Shown: piece after piece, positions 1 through 8,656 of the stretch
Numbering within the stretch: the stretch's first letter is position 1
Layout: the number at the start of each line of letters is the position of its first letter
Assembly: GCA_041739225.1 (NCBI GenBank)
Contig: JBGSOG010000006.1
Span: 1-64,000 of the forward strand
Reading direction: 5' to 3'
Length of the DNA stretch: 64,000 nt
Origin: BOKV01 sp041739225
GTDB taxonomy: Bacteria; Pseudomonadota; Alphaproteobacteria; Rhizobiales; Rhizobiaceae
Made by a program: the position numbers and the translations under genes
Notes under the pieces: generated by a model
The model's input: the letters and a program-made list of their open reading frames with translations, nothing else
Told to the model about the DNA's origin: nothing
Databases searched by the model: none

Positions 1-1500
1 GTAAACGAGGACGTCGCGCAGACGGGCGAGCAGCCCCCTCTCCGCACATCCGAAGAAATATGTGCCGAGGCCAGTATCTTCGATGAATTGGAGTGTGGAC
101 TTTATATTCTAGAACTTGAAGCGGCGACGAACGATGCGGCCACTGCTGCACCTGTCGAGGACGATACCACTGGACAGGCAACGGCCGAAGCCCTCGCGGC
201 GGAAGAGGCAGCTGCACAGGTGGCGGCTGACGCGGCAGCTCAGACAGAGGCGAGCGCCGCGGCGAAGGCACAGGCCGCTGCAGATGCAGAAAAGCAGGCC
301 GAAGAAGTCGAACAGACCGATACTGCGACGTCCAGCACGGACACGGACGATACCGACGCATGTCTTGCCGAGGTCATCGCCAGTGACGGTTCCATCGTGT
401 GTGTTGACACTCTGACCGGCGATTCAATCGAAGCGCTCGCGACCGAAGCGGACGCCGGAGCATCGGCCGACGTGATAACCGAGACGGTCACCGAGCAGAC
501 ACAGCGCTCGAGCAGCGAAGAGTTTCCTGAATGGGACCCCGAAGACCAGAAGCTGAGCGCGACCCAGCAGAGTGTTGCGAAAAAAGCGAAATCCAAGGGT
601 GGCATGAGCGATCTCGAGAAGGCTGGACTACTGGCTCTCGGCGCGGTTGTGGTGGGCGCGATCCTGTTGAATGGTCAGCGCGTCGAAGCGAACACCGGCG
701 ATCGGGTCGTTGTGGTTGATGATGACAACGATTACCGGATCTTCAAGGACGACGATGCCCTGCTGCGCCAGCCCGGTTCGGATGTGCGCACCGAGCGGTT
801 CAGTGACGGCTCTACCCGCAGCAATGTCATACGCAGCGATGGCACAGAGATCATCACCATCCGCGATTCAGGTGGCCGCGTTCTGAGGCGCGTTCTTGTC
901 GAGACGGACGGACGCGAATATGTGCTGTTCGATGACACCCGCAGTTTCGAACCCGTGGTGGTCCGTGACCTTCCTGAGCCGGCATTCGACGATTTCGATT
1001 ATCAGGCTGCGAGCGATCGTGAAAGCCTGCGCCTGGCGCTGCTGGCCGCTGACCGGCGCGATATCGGCCGCAGTTTCAGCCTGCGGCAGGTGCGGGAAAT
1101 CCACGAGGTGCGACAGCTGAGTCCAGAGATCAATCTTCGCAGTATCACCTTTGCCACCAACTCGTCCGCGATTCAGCCGTCTCAGGCACAAGAGCTCCGG
1201 GAGATGGGCCTGCTGATGAGCGATCTCGTCGCAGACGATCCGACCGAACTCTTTCTGATCGAGGGTTATACCGATGCGATCGGGGCGCCGGGCTACAATC
1301 TGCTTCTGTCCGACCGGCGCGCCGAGTCCGTGGCGCTGGCCCTCAGCGAGTATTTCGATGTGCCGACCGAGAACATGGTTGTTCAGGGCTATGGTGAACG
1401 CTTTCTGAAGATCTCCACGCCAGACCCCGAGCGTCTGAACCGTCGTGTAGCTGTGCGCAGGATCACGACACTCGTTCGGGAATACCGAGCGTTGCGCTAG
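1..1500 (+). CDS. OmpA-family outer membrane/peptidoglycan-associated protein, 5' end missing
   Basis: The frame is open from base 1 with no stop, so the gene starts left of the window; the first possible start inside (TTG at 88) is probably internal. The 499 visible residues begin with a long Ala/Glu/Asp-rich, low-complexity stretch, followed by one hydrophobic segment (around nt 620-670, LALGAVVVGAILL), an acidic beta-rich middle, and a C-terminal OmpA domain. That domain starts near nt 1130 (ITFATNSSAI) and carries the EGYTDAIG and LSDRRAESV signatures that bind peptidoglycan. Family knowledge: such proteins tether the outer membrane to the cell wall. The membrane segment may anchor it in the inner or outer membrane; this is inference. 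The domain call is firm, while the exact role and true N-terminus are unknown. Confidence 0.85.
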   Translation, partial: VNEDVAQTGEQPPLRTSEEICAEASIFDELECGLYILELEAATNDAATAAPVEDDTTGQATAEALAAEEAAAQVAADAAAQTEASAAAKAQAAADAEKQAEEVEQTDTATSSTDTDDTDACLAEVIASDGSIVCVDTLTGDSIEALATEADAGASADVITETVTEQTQRSSSEEFPEWDPEDQKLSATQQSVAKKAKSKGGMSDLEKAGLLALGAVVVGAILLNGQRVEANTGDRVVVVDDDNDYRIFKDDDALLRQPGSDVRTERFSDGSTRSNVIRSDGTEIITIRDSGGRVLRRVLVETDGREYVLFDDTRSFEPVVVRDLPEPAFDDFDYQAASDRESLRLALLAADRRDIGRSFSLRQVREIHEVRQLSPEINLRSITFATNSSAIQPSQAQELREMGLLMSDLVADDPTELFLIEGYTDAIGAPGYNLLLSDRRAESVALALSEYFDVPTENMVVQGYGERFLKISTPDPERLNRRVAVRRITTLVREYRALR

Positions 1501-1836
1501 ATGGGCCACCACGCTTAACGAGGTGCAGGATTTCTATTGATTCCCTATTTCGGCCAAGACCAGACGAGCTTTGAAGTCGATTTCAGTTCCTTCTCGATGC
1601 CCGCCCCTGAAATCTAATTGTTTAGCAGGAAGTGGATTAAATGCATATATTTCAATTGATTGAAAACAATTCAACAAATTCGCGCAGTCATCAGGTCAAG
1701 AGAATATCGGCCCTGAGAGACCGCGTTCGGGCCACTTGGCACTTGGGCCAGAGCTCAGCCTGTCCCGCATAACCCTAGAAGACAAAGAGAAAATCCGGCC
1801 GCAGCCGGATCGGGAGAACGCTTTCGCAAAGACAAG
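1501..1836. other. Intergenic region without a recognisable gene
   Basis: Between the OmpA-family gene and tRNA-Ser. It holds an AT-rich patch (about 1610-1680) with several repeats of TCAATTG/CAATT, and the tRNA terminator near its right end. I see no plausible protein-coding gene and no integrase or attachment-site repeat. Confidence 0.5.
1788..1810 (-). terminator. Probable terminator of tRNA-Ser
   Basis: Seven-base perfect stem (ATCCGGC / GCCGGAT, 1793-1799 and 1804-1810) with a 4-nt loop. On the minus strand it is followed by a short TTTTC tract. It lies 26 nt downstream of the tRNA 3' end. The U-tract is weak. Confidence 0.55.
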
Positions 1837-1926
1837 TGGCGGAGGGGGTGGGATTCGAACCCACGGTACGGTTTCCCGCACGACGGTTTTCAAGACCGTT
1901 GCCTTAAACCACTCGGCCACCCCTCC
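1837..1926 (-). tRNA. tRNA-Ser (anticodon TGA)
   Basis: On the minus strand a 90-nt serine-type tRNA folds completely. It has a 7-bp acceptor stem GGAGGGG/CCCCTCC, discriminator G, and an encoded CCA at 1837-1839. The anticodon loop CTTGAAAA gives anticodon TGA (reads UCA). It has a long variable arm and a T-arm GTGGG-TTCGAAT-CCCAC. It stands alone with its own terminator. Confidence 0.97.
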
Positions 1927-1990
1927 GGTGGTCGCGTCAACGACAAACATGCTGATGCCCAAGTGTGCAGCAGATTTCAAGCACAAATGC

Positions 1991-2017
1991 AAAAGGCCCG
2001 GGTTTGCCGGGCCTTTT
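1991..2017 (-). terminator. Rho-independent terminator of the BMP transporter operon
   Basis: Strong inverted repeat AAAAGGCCCGG / CCGGGCCTTTT with a 5-nt loop, 26 nt beyond the stop codon of the BMP gene. U-tract in the minus direction. Confidence 0.85.
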
Positions 2018-2042
2018 GTTCGTTTTGTGTGGCGATTTCCGC

Positions 2043-3110
2043 TTACTGCGGCAGCTTGTCGTTGACGCCCATGACGTAGAAGTTCATGCCGAGCAATGTG
2101 CCGGCGTCCGCCTTCTCGCCTGCCTTGAGCCAATCGGAGCCATCCTGCTTCTTCACCGGGCCGGTGAACGGGTCAAACTCGCCCGACGTGATTTTGGCCT
2201 GCGTTTCAGTTGCCAATTTGGCAACGTCTTCAGGCATGTTTGTGTAAGGCGCCATGACTACATGGCCTTCCTTCATGCCGGCCCACACATCGTGCTGTTT
2301 CCAGGAGCCGTCAACAACCGCCTTGACGCGTTCGATGTAATACGGGCCCCAATCATCGACGATGGCCGTCAACTGGGTTTCCTTGCCGAAGTTGATCATG
2401 TCCGACGCCTGACCAAAGGCCTTGATCTTGCGTTCAGCAGCGACCTGCATGGGCGCGGTGGAATCGGTGTGCTGGGTGATGATGTCAACGCCCTGGTCAA
2501 TCAGCGCCTTGGCGGCATCGGCTTCCTTGCCCGGGTCAAACCAGGTGTTTGCCCATACGACCTTCAATTTGAAGTCAGGGTTCACCGACTGCGCACCCAG
2601 CGTGAAGGCATTGATGCCCATCACGACTTCCGGGATCGGGAAGGAAGCGATGTAACCGGCAACGCCGACCTTTGAGAGCTTCGCCGCGATCTGGCCCTGG
2701 ATGTAGCGGCCTTCGTGGAACCGGGAGTTATAGGTGGCAACGTTGGCGTGTTCGCGCTTGTAACCGGTCGCATGTTCGAACTTAACATCCGGGAACTTGG
2801 CTGCAACCGCATTGGTCTGGTCCATGTAGCCGAACGAGGTGGTGAAGATGATGTTGCACCCGTCACGGGCAAAACGTTCCAGGGCGCGTTCAGCGTCCGG
2901 ACCTTCGGGTACGCTTTCCAGAAATGCTGTTTCAACAGCGTCTCCGAGCGCCTTTTCAACGGCGAGGCGGCCTTGATCGTGCTGGTAGGACCAGCCAAAG
3001 TCGCCGATTGGGCCGACATAGATGAAGCAGGCCTTGGTCTTGGCTTCAGCAGCCGAAGCAAGGGCTGCCATTGATGCGGCAGCGGCCAGTGTCATGAGCA
3101 GTTTTTTCAT
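2043..3110 (-). CDS. BMP-family ABC transporter substrate-binding protein (nucleoside-type)
   Basis: 355 residues. A Sec signal peptide (MKKLLMTLAAAASMAALASA, cleavage near A-E-A) is followed by a BMP/PnrA-like periplasmic binding domain starting KACFIYVGPIGDFGWSY, the typical family opening. There is no lipobox, so the mature protein is probably soluble in the periplasm. Family knowledge: BMP proteins deliver purine or other nucleosides to ABC importers with two paralogous permeases and a double ATPase, exactly the genes found immediately upstream. Here the binding protein is last in the operon, 95 nt after the second permease. A GAGGG ribosome site lies 7 nt before the ATG. A strong terminator follows. 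The substrate is inferred from family only. Confidence 0.9.
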   Translation of the reverse strand: MKKLLMTLAAAASMAALASAAEAKTKACFIYVGPIGDFGWSYQHDQGRLAVEKALGDAVETAFLESVPEGPDAERALERFARDGCNIIFTTSFGYMDQTNAVAAKFPDVKFEHATGYKREHANVATYNSRFHEGRYIQGQIAAKLSKVGVAGYIASFPIPEVVMGINAFTLGAQSVNPDFKLKVVWANTWFDPGKEADAAKALIDQGVDIITQHTDSTAPMQVAAERKIKAFGQASDMINFGKETQLTAIVDDWGPYYIERVKAVVDGSWKQHDVWAGMKEGHVVMAPYTNMPEDVAKLATETQAKITSGEFDPFTGPVKKQDGSDWLKAGEKADAGTLLGMNFYVMGVNDKLPQ

Positions 3111-3205
3111 TGGTTTCCCTCTTGAGCAATCCCCTTGCGGGGCTTTGGAAGTGCCGGAACTTCCCGTCTTTCATGCGTCACCCAAAACCGGGCGGCGCAC
3201 TTAGT

Positions 3206-4126
3206 TCAGCGATCTGGCACAAACGGCCGTCCCAGCGAGGCCGGTGTGTTGATGAGCGTCAGTCGCCTGTTTTGCGAGATTATAACCAGAACCGCGATGG
3301 TTGCCAGATAGGGCAGTGAAGAAAGAAGCTGGGATGGTATGCCAAAGCCCAGCGCCTGGGCATGAAGCTGGCCAATGGATACAGCACCAAACAGATACGC
3401 CCCGGCCAAAACACGAGCCGGACGCCAGGACGCAAAAACCACCAGTGCCAGCGCAATCCAGCCCCTGCCCGCAGTCATGTTCTCGATCCATTGCGTGGTG
3501 TAGACGAGCGTCAGGTGCGCCCCGGCAAGTCCGGCACAAGCGCCACCAAAAGCCACGGCAAGATAACGGATGCGCAGTACCTTTATGCCGAGCGCGTGGG
3601 CACTGTCATGGTTGTCGCCCAATGCGCGCAACGTCAATCCGGCACGGGTGCGGAAGAGGAACCACCAGACCGCAAAGACAAGGGCGAGGGCCATGTAGAA
3701 AATGGGGTCCTGCCCGAACAGAAGCTTCCCGACCAATGGCAGATCGGAAAGCACAGGGATATCGATGTTGGGTAGTTTGATTCCGGGCTGGCCGACGAAA
3801 CTCTCGCCAATCATGCCTGATAGACCTAGCCCCAAAAGCGTAAGCGAAAGACCTGTCGCAACCTGGTTGGTGGCAATGGTCAAAACAAGAAAGGCAAACA
3901 GCTGCGAGAACAGCGCACCGACAATGGTTCCGGCCAACATGCCAAGCCAGGGGTTGCCGGTGGAAAGCGCCACGGCAAATCCTGTCACGGCACCCATCAC
4001 CATCATGCCCTCAACGCCGAGGTTGAGTACGCCTGAGCGTTCAACCACGAGTTCGCCCAGTGCGGCAATCAGCAACGGAGTTGCCGCCGTGGCAATGGTA
4101 ATGAGGATGTTTTGAAACATGTCCAT
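3206..4126 (-). CDS. ABC transporter inner-membrane permease (NupQ/YufQ type)
   Basis: 306 residues with a highly hydrophobic profile of about eight helices and the BPD_transp_2 family signature region GELVVERSGVLNLGVEGMMVMGA near residues 25-47. It is the second permease of the BMP importer; together with the gene at 4126-5211 it should form the translocation pore. Its ATG overlaps the stop of the preceding permease gene in a TGATG arrangement at 4126, which implies translational coupling. The cytoplasmic loop around LRALGDNHDSAHALGI is the expected ATPase contact. Confidence 0.88.
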   Translation of the reverse strand: MDMFQNILITIATAATPLLIAALGELVVERSGVLNLGVEGMMVMGAVTGFAVALSTGNPWLGMLAGTIVGALFSQLFAFLVLTIATNQVATGLSLTLLGLGLSGMIGESFVGQPGIKLPNIDIPVLSDLPLVGKLLFGQDPIFYMALALVFAVWWFLFRTRAGLTLRALGDNHDSAHALGIKVLRIRYLAVAFGGACAGLAGAHLTLVYTTQWIENMTAGRGWIALALVVFASWRPARVLAGAYLFGAVSIGQLHAQALGFGIPSQLLSSLPYLATIAVLVIISQNRRLTLINTPASLGRPFVPDR

Positions 4127-5211
4127 CAGGAAGTAACCCCGGCCCTGGCAGCCCCGACAAGCCTGACCTTGTAAATGATCAGCGTATCGCAGGCCAAGAC
4201 GAAAAACAGCAACATGCCCTGGAATACGCGAACGGCACGCAGCGATATTCCCAAGGATTGTTGCGCAGCCTCGCCTCCCAGATAGGTGAGCGCGAGCAAC
4301 AGTCCGGCAACAATGGCTCCAAGCGGGTTGAGACGGCCGAGGAACGCGACAATGATGGCGGTGAAACCATAACCGGGTGAAATCACTTCGCGCAATTGCC
4401 CGATTGCGCCTGAAACCTCGCTGATTCCGGCAAGTCCCGCCAACGCTCCCGAGAGCATGAACGAGAAGAAGACCATGCCGGTGCTGCTGAACCCGGCAAA
4501 GCGCCCTGCCCGCGGGCTCAAGCCGATCACCCGCACTTCAAAACCCTTGAGCGTGCGACCCAGGAAGAACCAGACAATCACTGCTGCAAGCAAGGCCAGA
4601 ACAAATCCGTAGTGGGCCGATCCTTGTGACGGGATGATCTCGGGGATCGTGGCCGCTGGCGGAAACCTTATGGAACCTGGAAACGCGAAACCCTTGGGGT
4701 CGCGCCAGATGCCGCGTACCAGCCAATCGAGAAACAATTGGGCAACATAAACCAGCATCAGGCTTGTGAGGATTTCGTTTGCATTGAACCTTGCTTTCAG
4801 CAGCGCCGGAATTCCGGCATAAAGCGCGCCGCCAAGCATGCCCAAGAGCAGCATCAGTGGCAAAGTCAGGAAGTTCTGAAACCCGGGAGCCAGGATTGGC
4901 AGCGCCGATGCCAACACCGCGCCCATGATGAACTGGCCTTCCGCGCCAATGTTCCAATTGTTCGAGCGGTAGCAGACGCAAAGACCGACTGCGATCAGGA
5001 TCAACGGCCCGGCCTTTACTGTCAGTTCATGCAGCGACCAGACTTCGGTGAGCGGATCGATGAAAAAATAATAGAGGCCGAGTGCAGGGTTTTTCCCAAG
5101 CGCCGCAAAGACCATGGCTCCGGCGATCAAGGTGAGTAAAAGCGCCAGAAATGGGGAAGCCAGCTGCCACCAGGCCGACTGCTGCGATCGTTTGACCAGC
5201 TCAATGCGCAT
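4126..5211 (-). CDS. ABC transporter inner-membrane permease (NupP/YufP type)
   Basis: 361 residues. An N-terminal cytoplasmic stub and first helix (residues 13-37) are followed by a BPD_transp_2 core with NWNIGAEGQFIMGAV around residues 84-98. The conserved cytoplasmic loop EVRVIGLSPRAGRFAGF near 220-240 should contact the ATPase. The start codon shares one base with the stop of the ATPase gene (TGATG at 5211), so the two are coupled. It pairs with the 3206-4126 permease in the BMP importer. Confidence 0.88.
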   Translation of the reverse strand: MRIELVKRSQQSAWWQLASPFLALLLTLIAGAMVFAALGKNPALGLYYFFIDPLTEVWSLHELTVKAGPLILIAVGLCVCYRSNNWNIGAEGQFIMGAVLASALPILAPGFQNFLTLPLMLLLGMLGGALYAGIPALLKARFNANEILTSLMLVYVAQLFLDWLVRGIWRDPKGFAFPGSIRFPPAATIPEIIPSQGSAHYGFVLALLAAVIVWFFLGRTLKGFEVRVIGLSPRAGRFAGFSSTGMVFFSFMLSGALAGLAGISEVSGAIGQLREVISPGYGFTAIIVAFLGRLNPLGAIVAGLLLALTYLGGEAAQQSLGISLRAVRVFQGMLLFFVLACDTLIIYKVRLVGAARAGVTS

Positions 5212-6782
5212 CAGTGAGCACCTCCGCCGCTTGCATCGGCATGGGCGAGGTCGGGCGCCACAGGCAATTCGTGACCGGGATTGGCGCCGCCCATCAACAA
5301 CCCGATTTTCTCAAGTGTTGCTTCTCCCGCGGGCATGGGTTGCGAGAGTTTGCCGTCATGGATGACGCAAATGCGGTCCGATATCTCGAATATCTCGTCA
5401 AGGTCCTGGCTGATCACAACGACCGCCGAACCGCTGCGTGCCAGGTCAACCAGAGCCTGGCGAATGCGGGCCGAGGCACCGGCATCAACGCCCCATGTTG
5501 GCTGGTTGACCACGAGGATGGACGGCTGCCGGTCGAGTTCGCGGCCCATGATGAACTTCTGCAGATTGCCCCCGGAAAGCGAAGAAGCATCAGGGTCGTC
5601 ACCTGACTTTCGAACGTCCATGGCCTCGCTTACACGCTTTGTCGCGCGCAAAGTCACATCGTTGCGCACAAGGCCCAGTGGGCCGAAACGCAGAAAAGCA
5701 GCCCGGTCCGAACCGTGACGCGACAAAAGCATGTTTTGTGTCAGACTCATCTGCGGAATGGCGCTGTGGCCCAGCCGTTCTTCAGGAATAAAAGACGCGC
5801 CAAGCCGCCTGCGGGCGTTGATGCCGCTGCTGGCGCAGGGCTTCCCCATCATTGTTATCATGTCATTTCTGGGCAGGGTCTCTTCGCCGGAAACCATTTT
5901 AAACAACTCGCTTTGCCCATTTCCGGCAACACCGGCAATACCGACCACCTCTCCTGCACTCACCGAAAGTGACACATCCCGCAGGGCAACGGCAAAAGGC
6001 GAAGATGCGGGCATCGCAGCAGACGTAAGTTCAAGCATCGCCCTGCCCTTGGCCGGATTGCTTTCGCGCCGGATTGCAGCAACGGAAGTGCCCACCATCA
6101 TGGTTGCCAGCGAAGAGGCCGTTTCTTGCCTCGGATCGCAATGACCCACCACTTTCCCGTGGCGCAGGATCGTTGCGCGGTCGCAAATACGCTTCACCTC
6201 GTCGAGGCGATGGCTGATGTACAGTATGGATCTGCCCTCGCCTTTCAGCCGGTCGAGCGTGACGAACAGATTGTCAGCTTCCTGCGGTGTCAGAACCGAA
6301 GTGGGCTCATCAAGAATGATCAGCCTTGGGTTTTGCAAAAGGCAGCGAACGATCTCGACACGCTGGCGCTCGCCAACCGACAGGTCTCCGACAATGGAAT
6401 CGGGCTTGAGCGGCAGGCCATACTCCACAGAAAGGCTGCGCGCCCTTGCTGCAACATCGCCAGTGCCAAATTCTCGGTCCAGTGACAGTTTGATGTTGTC
6501 GGCCACAGACAGGGAATCGAACAGGGAAAAATGTTGGAAAACCATGCCGATGCCGATATGGCGGGCAGCAAAAGGACTGGGGATCGAAACCTTTTGGCCA
6601 CGCCAGCGAATGTCACCTGAATCAGGCTGCAGTGATCCGTAAAGCATTTTTACAAGGGTAGACTTCCCGGCGCCGTTTTCGCCAAGCAATGCGTGGATTT
6701 CGCCCTCGGCAACCGACAAATCGACCAGGTCATTGGCTCTCATCGAACCAAAGGTTTTGACGATGCCGGACGCTTCCAGCAT
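5211..6782 (-). CDS. Double-domain ABC transporter ATPase of the BMP importer (NupO type)
   Basis: 523 residues from ATG 6782; an 18-residue upstream extension (to 6836) is open but not family-like, and MLEASGIVKTFG is the usual start. Two fused nucleotide-binding domains are visible. The first has Walker A GENGAGKST, signature LSVGERQR and Walker B LIILDEPTS. The second has a degenerate P-loop GVAGNGQSE, signature LSGGNLQKF and NQPTWGVD in place of a standard Walker B. This asymmetry is typical of the sugar/nucleoside import ATPase family. It is first in the leftward operon ATPase-permease-permease-binding protein. Confidence 0.9.
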   Translation of the reverse strand: MLEASGIVKTFGSMRANDLVDLSVAEGEIHALLGENGAGKSTLVKMLYGSLQPDSGDIRWRGQKVSIPSPFAARHIGIGMVFQHFSLFDSLSVADNIKLSLDREFGTGDVAARARSLSVEYGLPLKPDSIVGDLSVGERQRVEIVRCLLQNPRLIILDEPTSVLTPQEADNLFVTLDRLKGEGRSILYISHRLDEVKRICDRATILRHGKVVGHCDPRQETASSLATMMVGTSVAAIRRESNPAKGRAMLELTSAAMPASSPFAVALRDVSLSVSAGEVVGIAGVAGNGQSELFKMVSGEETLPRNDMITMMGKPCASSGINARRRLGASFIPEERLGHSAIPQMSLTQNMLLSRHGSDRAAFLRFGPLGLVRNDVTLRATKRVSEAMDVRKSGDDPDASSLSGGNLQKFIMGRELDRQPSILVVNQPTWGVDAGASARIRQALVDLARSGSAVVVISQDLDEIFEISDRICVIHDGKLSQPMPAGEATLEKIGLLMGGANPGHELPVAPDLAHADASGGGAH

Positions 6783-6907
6783 CGCAGTTTCATCTTTTTT
6801 GTTCGTAGTGCCAAACGCCACGCCGGTTCCTGCCAAACCTGAATGCTTCCTGCTTATTTGACGGAAGGCTTTTCAAAAAATCCAGCACCATTTGCGCTTT
6901 TCCAGCA

Positions 6908-6942
6908 AAAAGCCGGGAAAGGCTTTGCTTTTCCCGGCTTTT
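6908..6942 (-). terminator. Rho-independent terminator after the TerC-like gene
   Basis: A 13-bp stem AAAAGCCGGGAAA / TTTCCCGGCTTTT (6908-6920, 6930-6942) with a 9-nt loop. It lies 29 nt past the TerC stop and upstream of the ABC importer operon, separating the two leftward units. Confidence 0.85.
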
Positions 6943-6970
6943 GTTTGCGCAAAGCGGCAACTGGTACAAC

Positions 6971-7699
6971 TCAATGGGTAGGCGGAACTTTCTTTCGGCG
7001 AACGAAGATGTTGAACATTTCCACCAGCGCCGAAAACGCCATGGCGAAGTAGACATAGCCGCGCGGCACGTGGAAGCCGATGCCTTCTGCCACAAGCGAC
7101 ATGCCTATGAGCAGCAGGAACGAGAGGGCAAGCATTTTCACGGTTGGATGCTTTTGCACAAAGTCTGAAACCGGTCCGGATGCCACATACATCACTCCGA
7201 CTGCGACGATGACGGCTGCAACCATAACTTCAATGTGTTCGGCCATGCCGATGGCTGTGATGATCGAGTCGACGGAAAAAATCATGTCAATGACAATGAT
7301 CTGCCCAATGATGAAGTTGAATGTTCCGGTAGACTTGCGCCCGGCCTCCTCGGAATGGGTTTCGCCTTCGATCTGTTCATGAATTTCCGCTGTTGCCTTG
7401 TAAATCAGGAACAAGCCGCCGACCAACAGGATGATGTCGCGCCACGAGTAGCCATGATCGAACAGCGTGAAGACAGGCGCTGTCAACGCGATCAGCCAGC
7501 TCAAAACACCCAGCAGCGCAATGCGGAAAACGAGCGCAAGTGCCAGACCAATCTGGCGGGCGCGCTTGGCCTGCGCTGGCGGAAGGCGTGAAACAACGAT
7601 GGATATGAAGACGATATTGTCGATGCCCAGCACGATTTCCATGATTGTCAGCGTGGCGAAAGACGCCCACACGGCCGGGTCCTGGAGCAATTCGATCAT
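6971..7699 (-). CDS. TerC-family integral membrane protein
   Basis: 242 residues from ATG 7699. The open frame runs further up to 7816, but that extension overlaps the neighbouring gene and is Cys-rich nonsense, while MIELLQDPAVWASF is the usual family start. It has seven or so helices and the acidic intramembrane motif EIVLGIDNIVF near residues 20-30, plus DMIFSVDSI in the second half; these paired acidic motifs are the TerC hallmark. Family knowledge: TerC/Alx proteins export Mn2+ or assist metalation of secreted proteins. It sits 40 nt after phosphatidylcholine synthase on the same strand, so they may be co-transcribed. Confidence 0.85.
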   Translation of the reverse strand: MIELLQDPAVWASFATLTIMEIVLGIDNIVFISIVVSRLPPAQAKRARQIGLALALVFRIALLGVLSWLIALTAPVFTLFDHGYSWRDIILLVGGLFLIYKATAEIHEQIEGETHSEEAGRKSTGTFNFIIGQIIVIDMIFSVDSIITAIGMAEHIEVMVAAVIVAVGVMYVASGPVSDFVQKHPTVKMLALSFLLLIGMSLVAEGIGFHVPRGYVYFAMAFSALVEMFNIFVRRKKVPPTH

Positions 7700-7739
7700 G
7701 TTTGGTTCCTGATTTTGGCAAAGGAAAAGAAAACGACGC

Positions 7740-8510
7740 TCAGCGAAGTTTACCGGACAGCTGCAGAATGAAGCCAATGCTGAAGAGATACAGACCCGAC
7801 ATTGCAATGACAACATCTATCCACGAGGGACTGTCGATATGATTAGGCGTGTCCATGCTCAGCGCCAATGCCGCTAGGCCAGCCACCATCCATATTGCAA
7901 AAACAATCAAGGATGGAACGCGCATGATTTTCACGCGAACCGGATGGATGAAAATAACCGGAACAAACGTAAGGACAGCAGTTACCGCGACAAAAACGAA
8001 CGAAAGCAATTCGGATGGCGAAACAATGAACAGCGTGAAAACAACCATGTTCCAGGCTACCGGAAACCCCTTGAAGCCGTAGTCTTCGGTCTTCATTCTG
8101 GTGTCGGCATAATAAATCGCGCTGGAAATGACGATGATTGCCGCTGCGGTAAACGACAGATAACGCCCCATCAACCCGCTTTGGTACAAAGCAAAAGCCG
8201 GGATAACCACGTAGGTGGTGTAATCCACCACATTGTCGATCATGTCGCCTGACCAGTAAGGCCACCAATGCTTGACTTCAAGGCGCCTCGCCAACGGTCC
8301 GTCGATCCCGTCAACCACCAAAGCCACGCCGAGCCAAAAGAAGCAGCTGACGAAATCATGTTCAGCGGCAGCAACAAGCGACAGGAACGCGAAAAAGGCA
8401 CCTGACGCGGTCAGAATGTGAACCCCGAATGCCCAAAGGGCTGCTTTGGATATTCCAAACAAACCGGTATTCCTGTCGTTGATGTCGCCAACCGATTTGG
8501 GTTGTGACAT
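7740..8510 (-). CDS. pcs: Phosphatidylcholine synthase
   Basis: 256 residues from ATG 8510; the longer open frame to 8825 runs into the divergent gene and is not family-like. This inner-membrane enzyme condenses CDP-diacylglycerol with choline to give phosphatidylcholine and CMP. It has about eight helices and a CDP-alcohol phosphotransferase motif: DG at 70-71, AR at 74-75, G88, D92 and D96. The wider spacing between AR and G, with HWWPYWSGDMIDN, is the variant seen in Pcs rather than in PgsA or PssA. Direct choline-dependent synthesis is typical of rhizobia and other host-associated or marine alphaproteobacteria. It is divergent from the UbiH-like gene with 146 nt between. Confidence 0.9.
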   Translation of the reverse strand: MSQPKSVGDINDRNTGLFGISKAALWAFGVHILTASGAFFAFLSLVAAAEHDFVSCFFWLGVALVVDGIDGPLARRLEVKHWWPYWSGDMIDNVVDYTTYVVIPAFALYQSGLMGRYLSFTAAAIIVISSAIYYADTRMKTEDYGFKGFPVAWNMVVFTLFIVSPSELLSFVFVAVTAVLTFVPVIFIHPVRVKIMRVPSLIVFAIWMVAGLAALALSMDTPNHIDSPSWIDVVIAMSGLYLFSIGFILQLSGKLR

Positions 8511-8656
8511 TTCCACGACAAGCGCGCAACAACGCGTATCAGGGCTTTGCGGGGGAGCCCGCAAGCAAAATGCCCTATTTGACGCAGGTGCCTCAAGAGG
8601 CTTCACGACCTGCCACAATGGCCCTAGATTTAATTGCTCTTTTGAAGGTTCTTGCG

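Noticed and set aside
868..1512. 214-codon open frame on the minus strand opposite the OmpA-family gene
   Set aside because: It lies entirely antisense to a convincing OmpA domain, has no ribosome site or recognisable domain, and is explained by the codon bias of the real gene.
1965..2675. 236-codon plus-strand frame opposite the BMP gene
   Set aside because: It is antisense to a well-supported binding-protein gene and starts inside a terminator region; no domain is visible.
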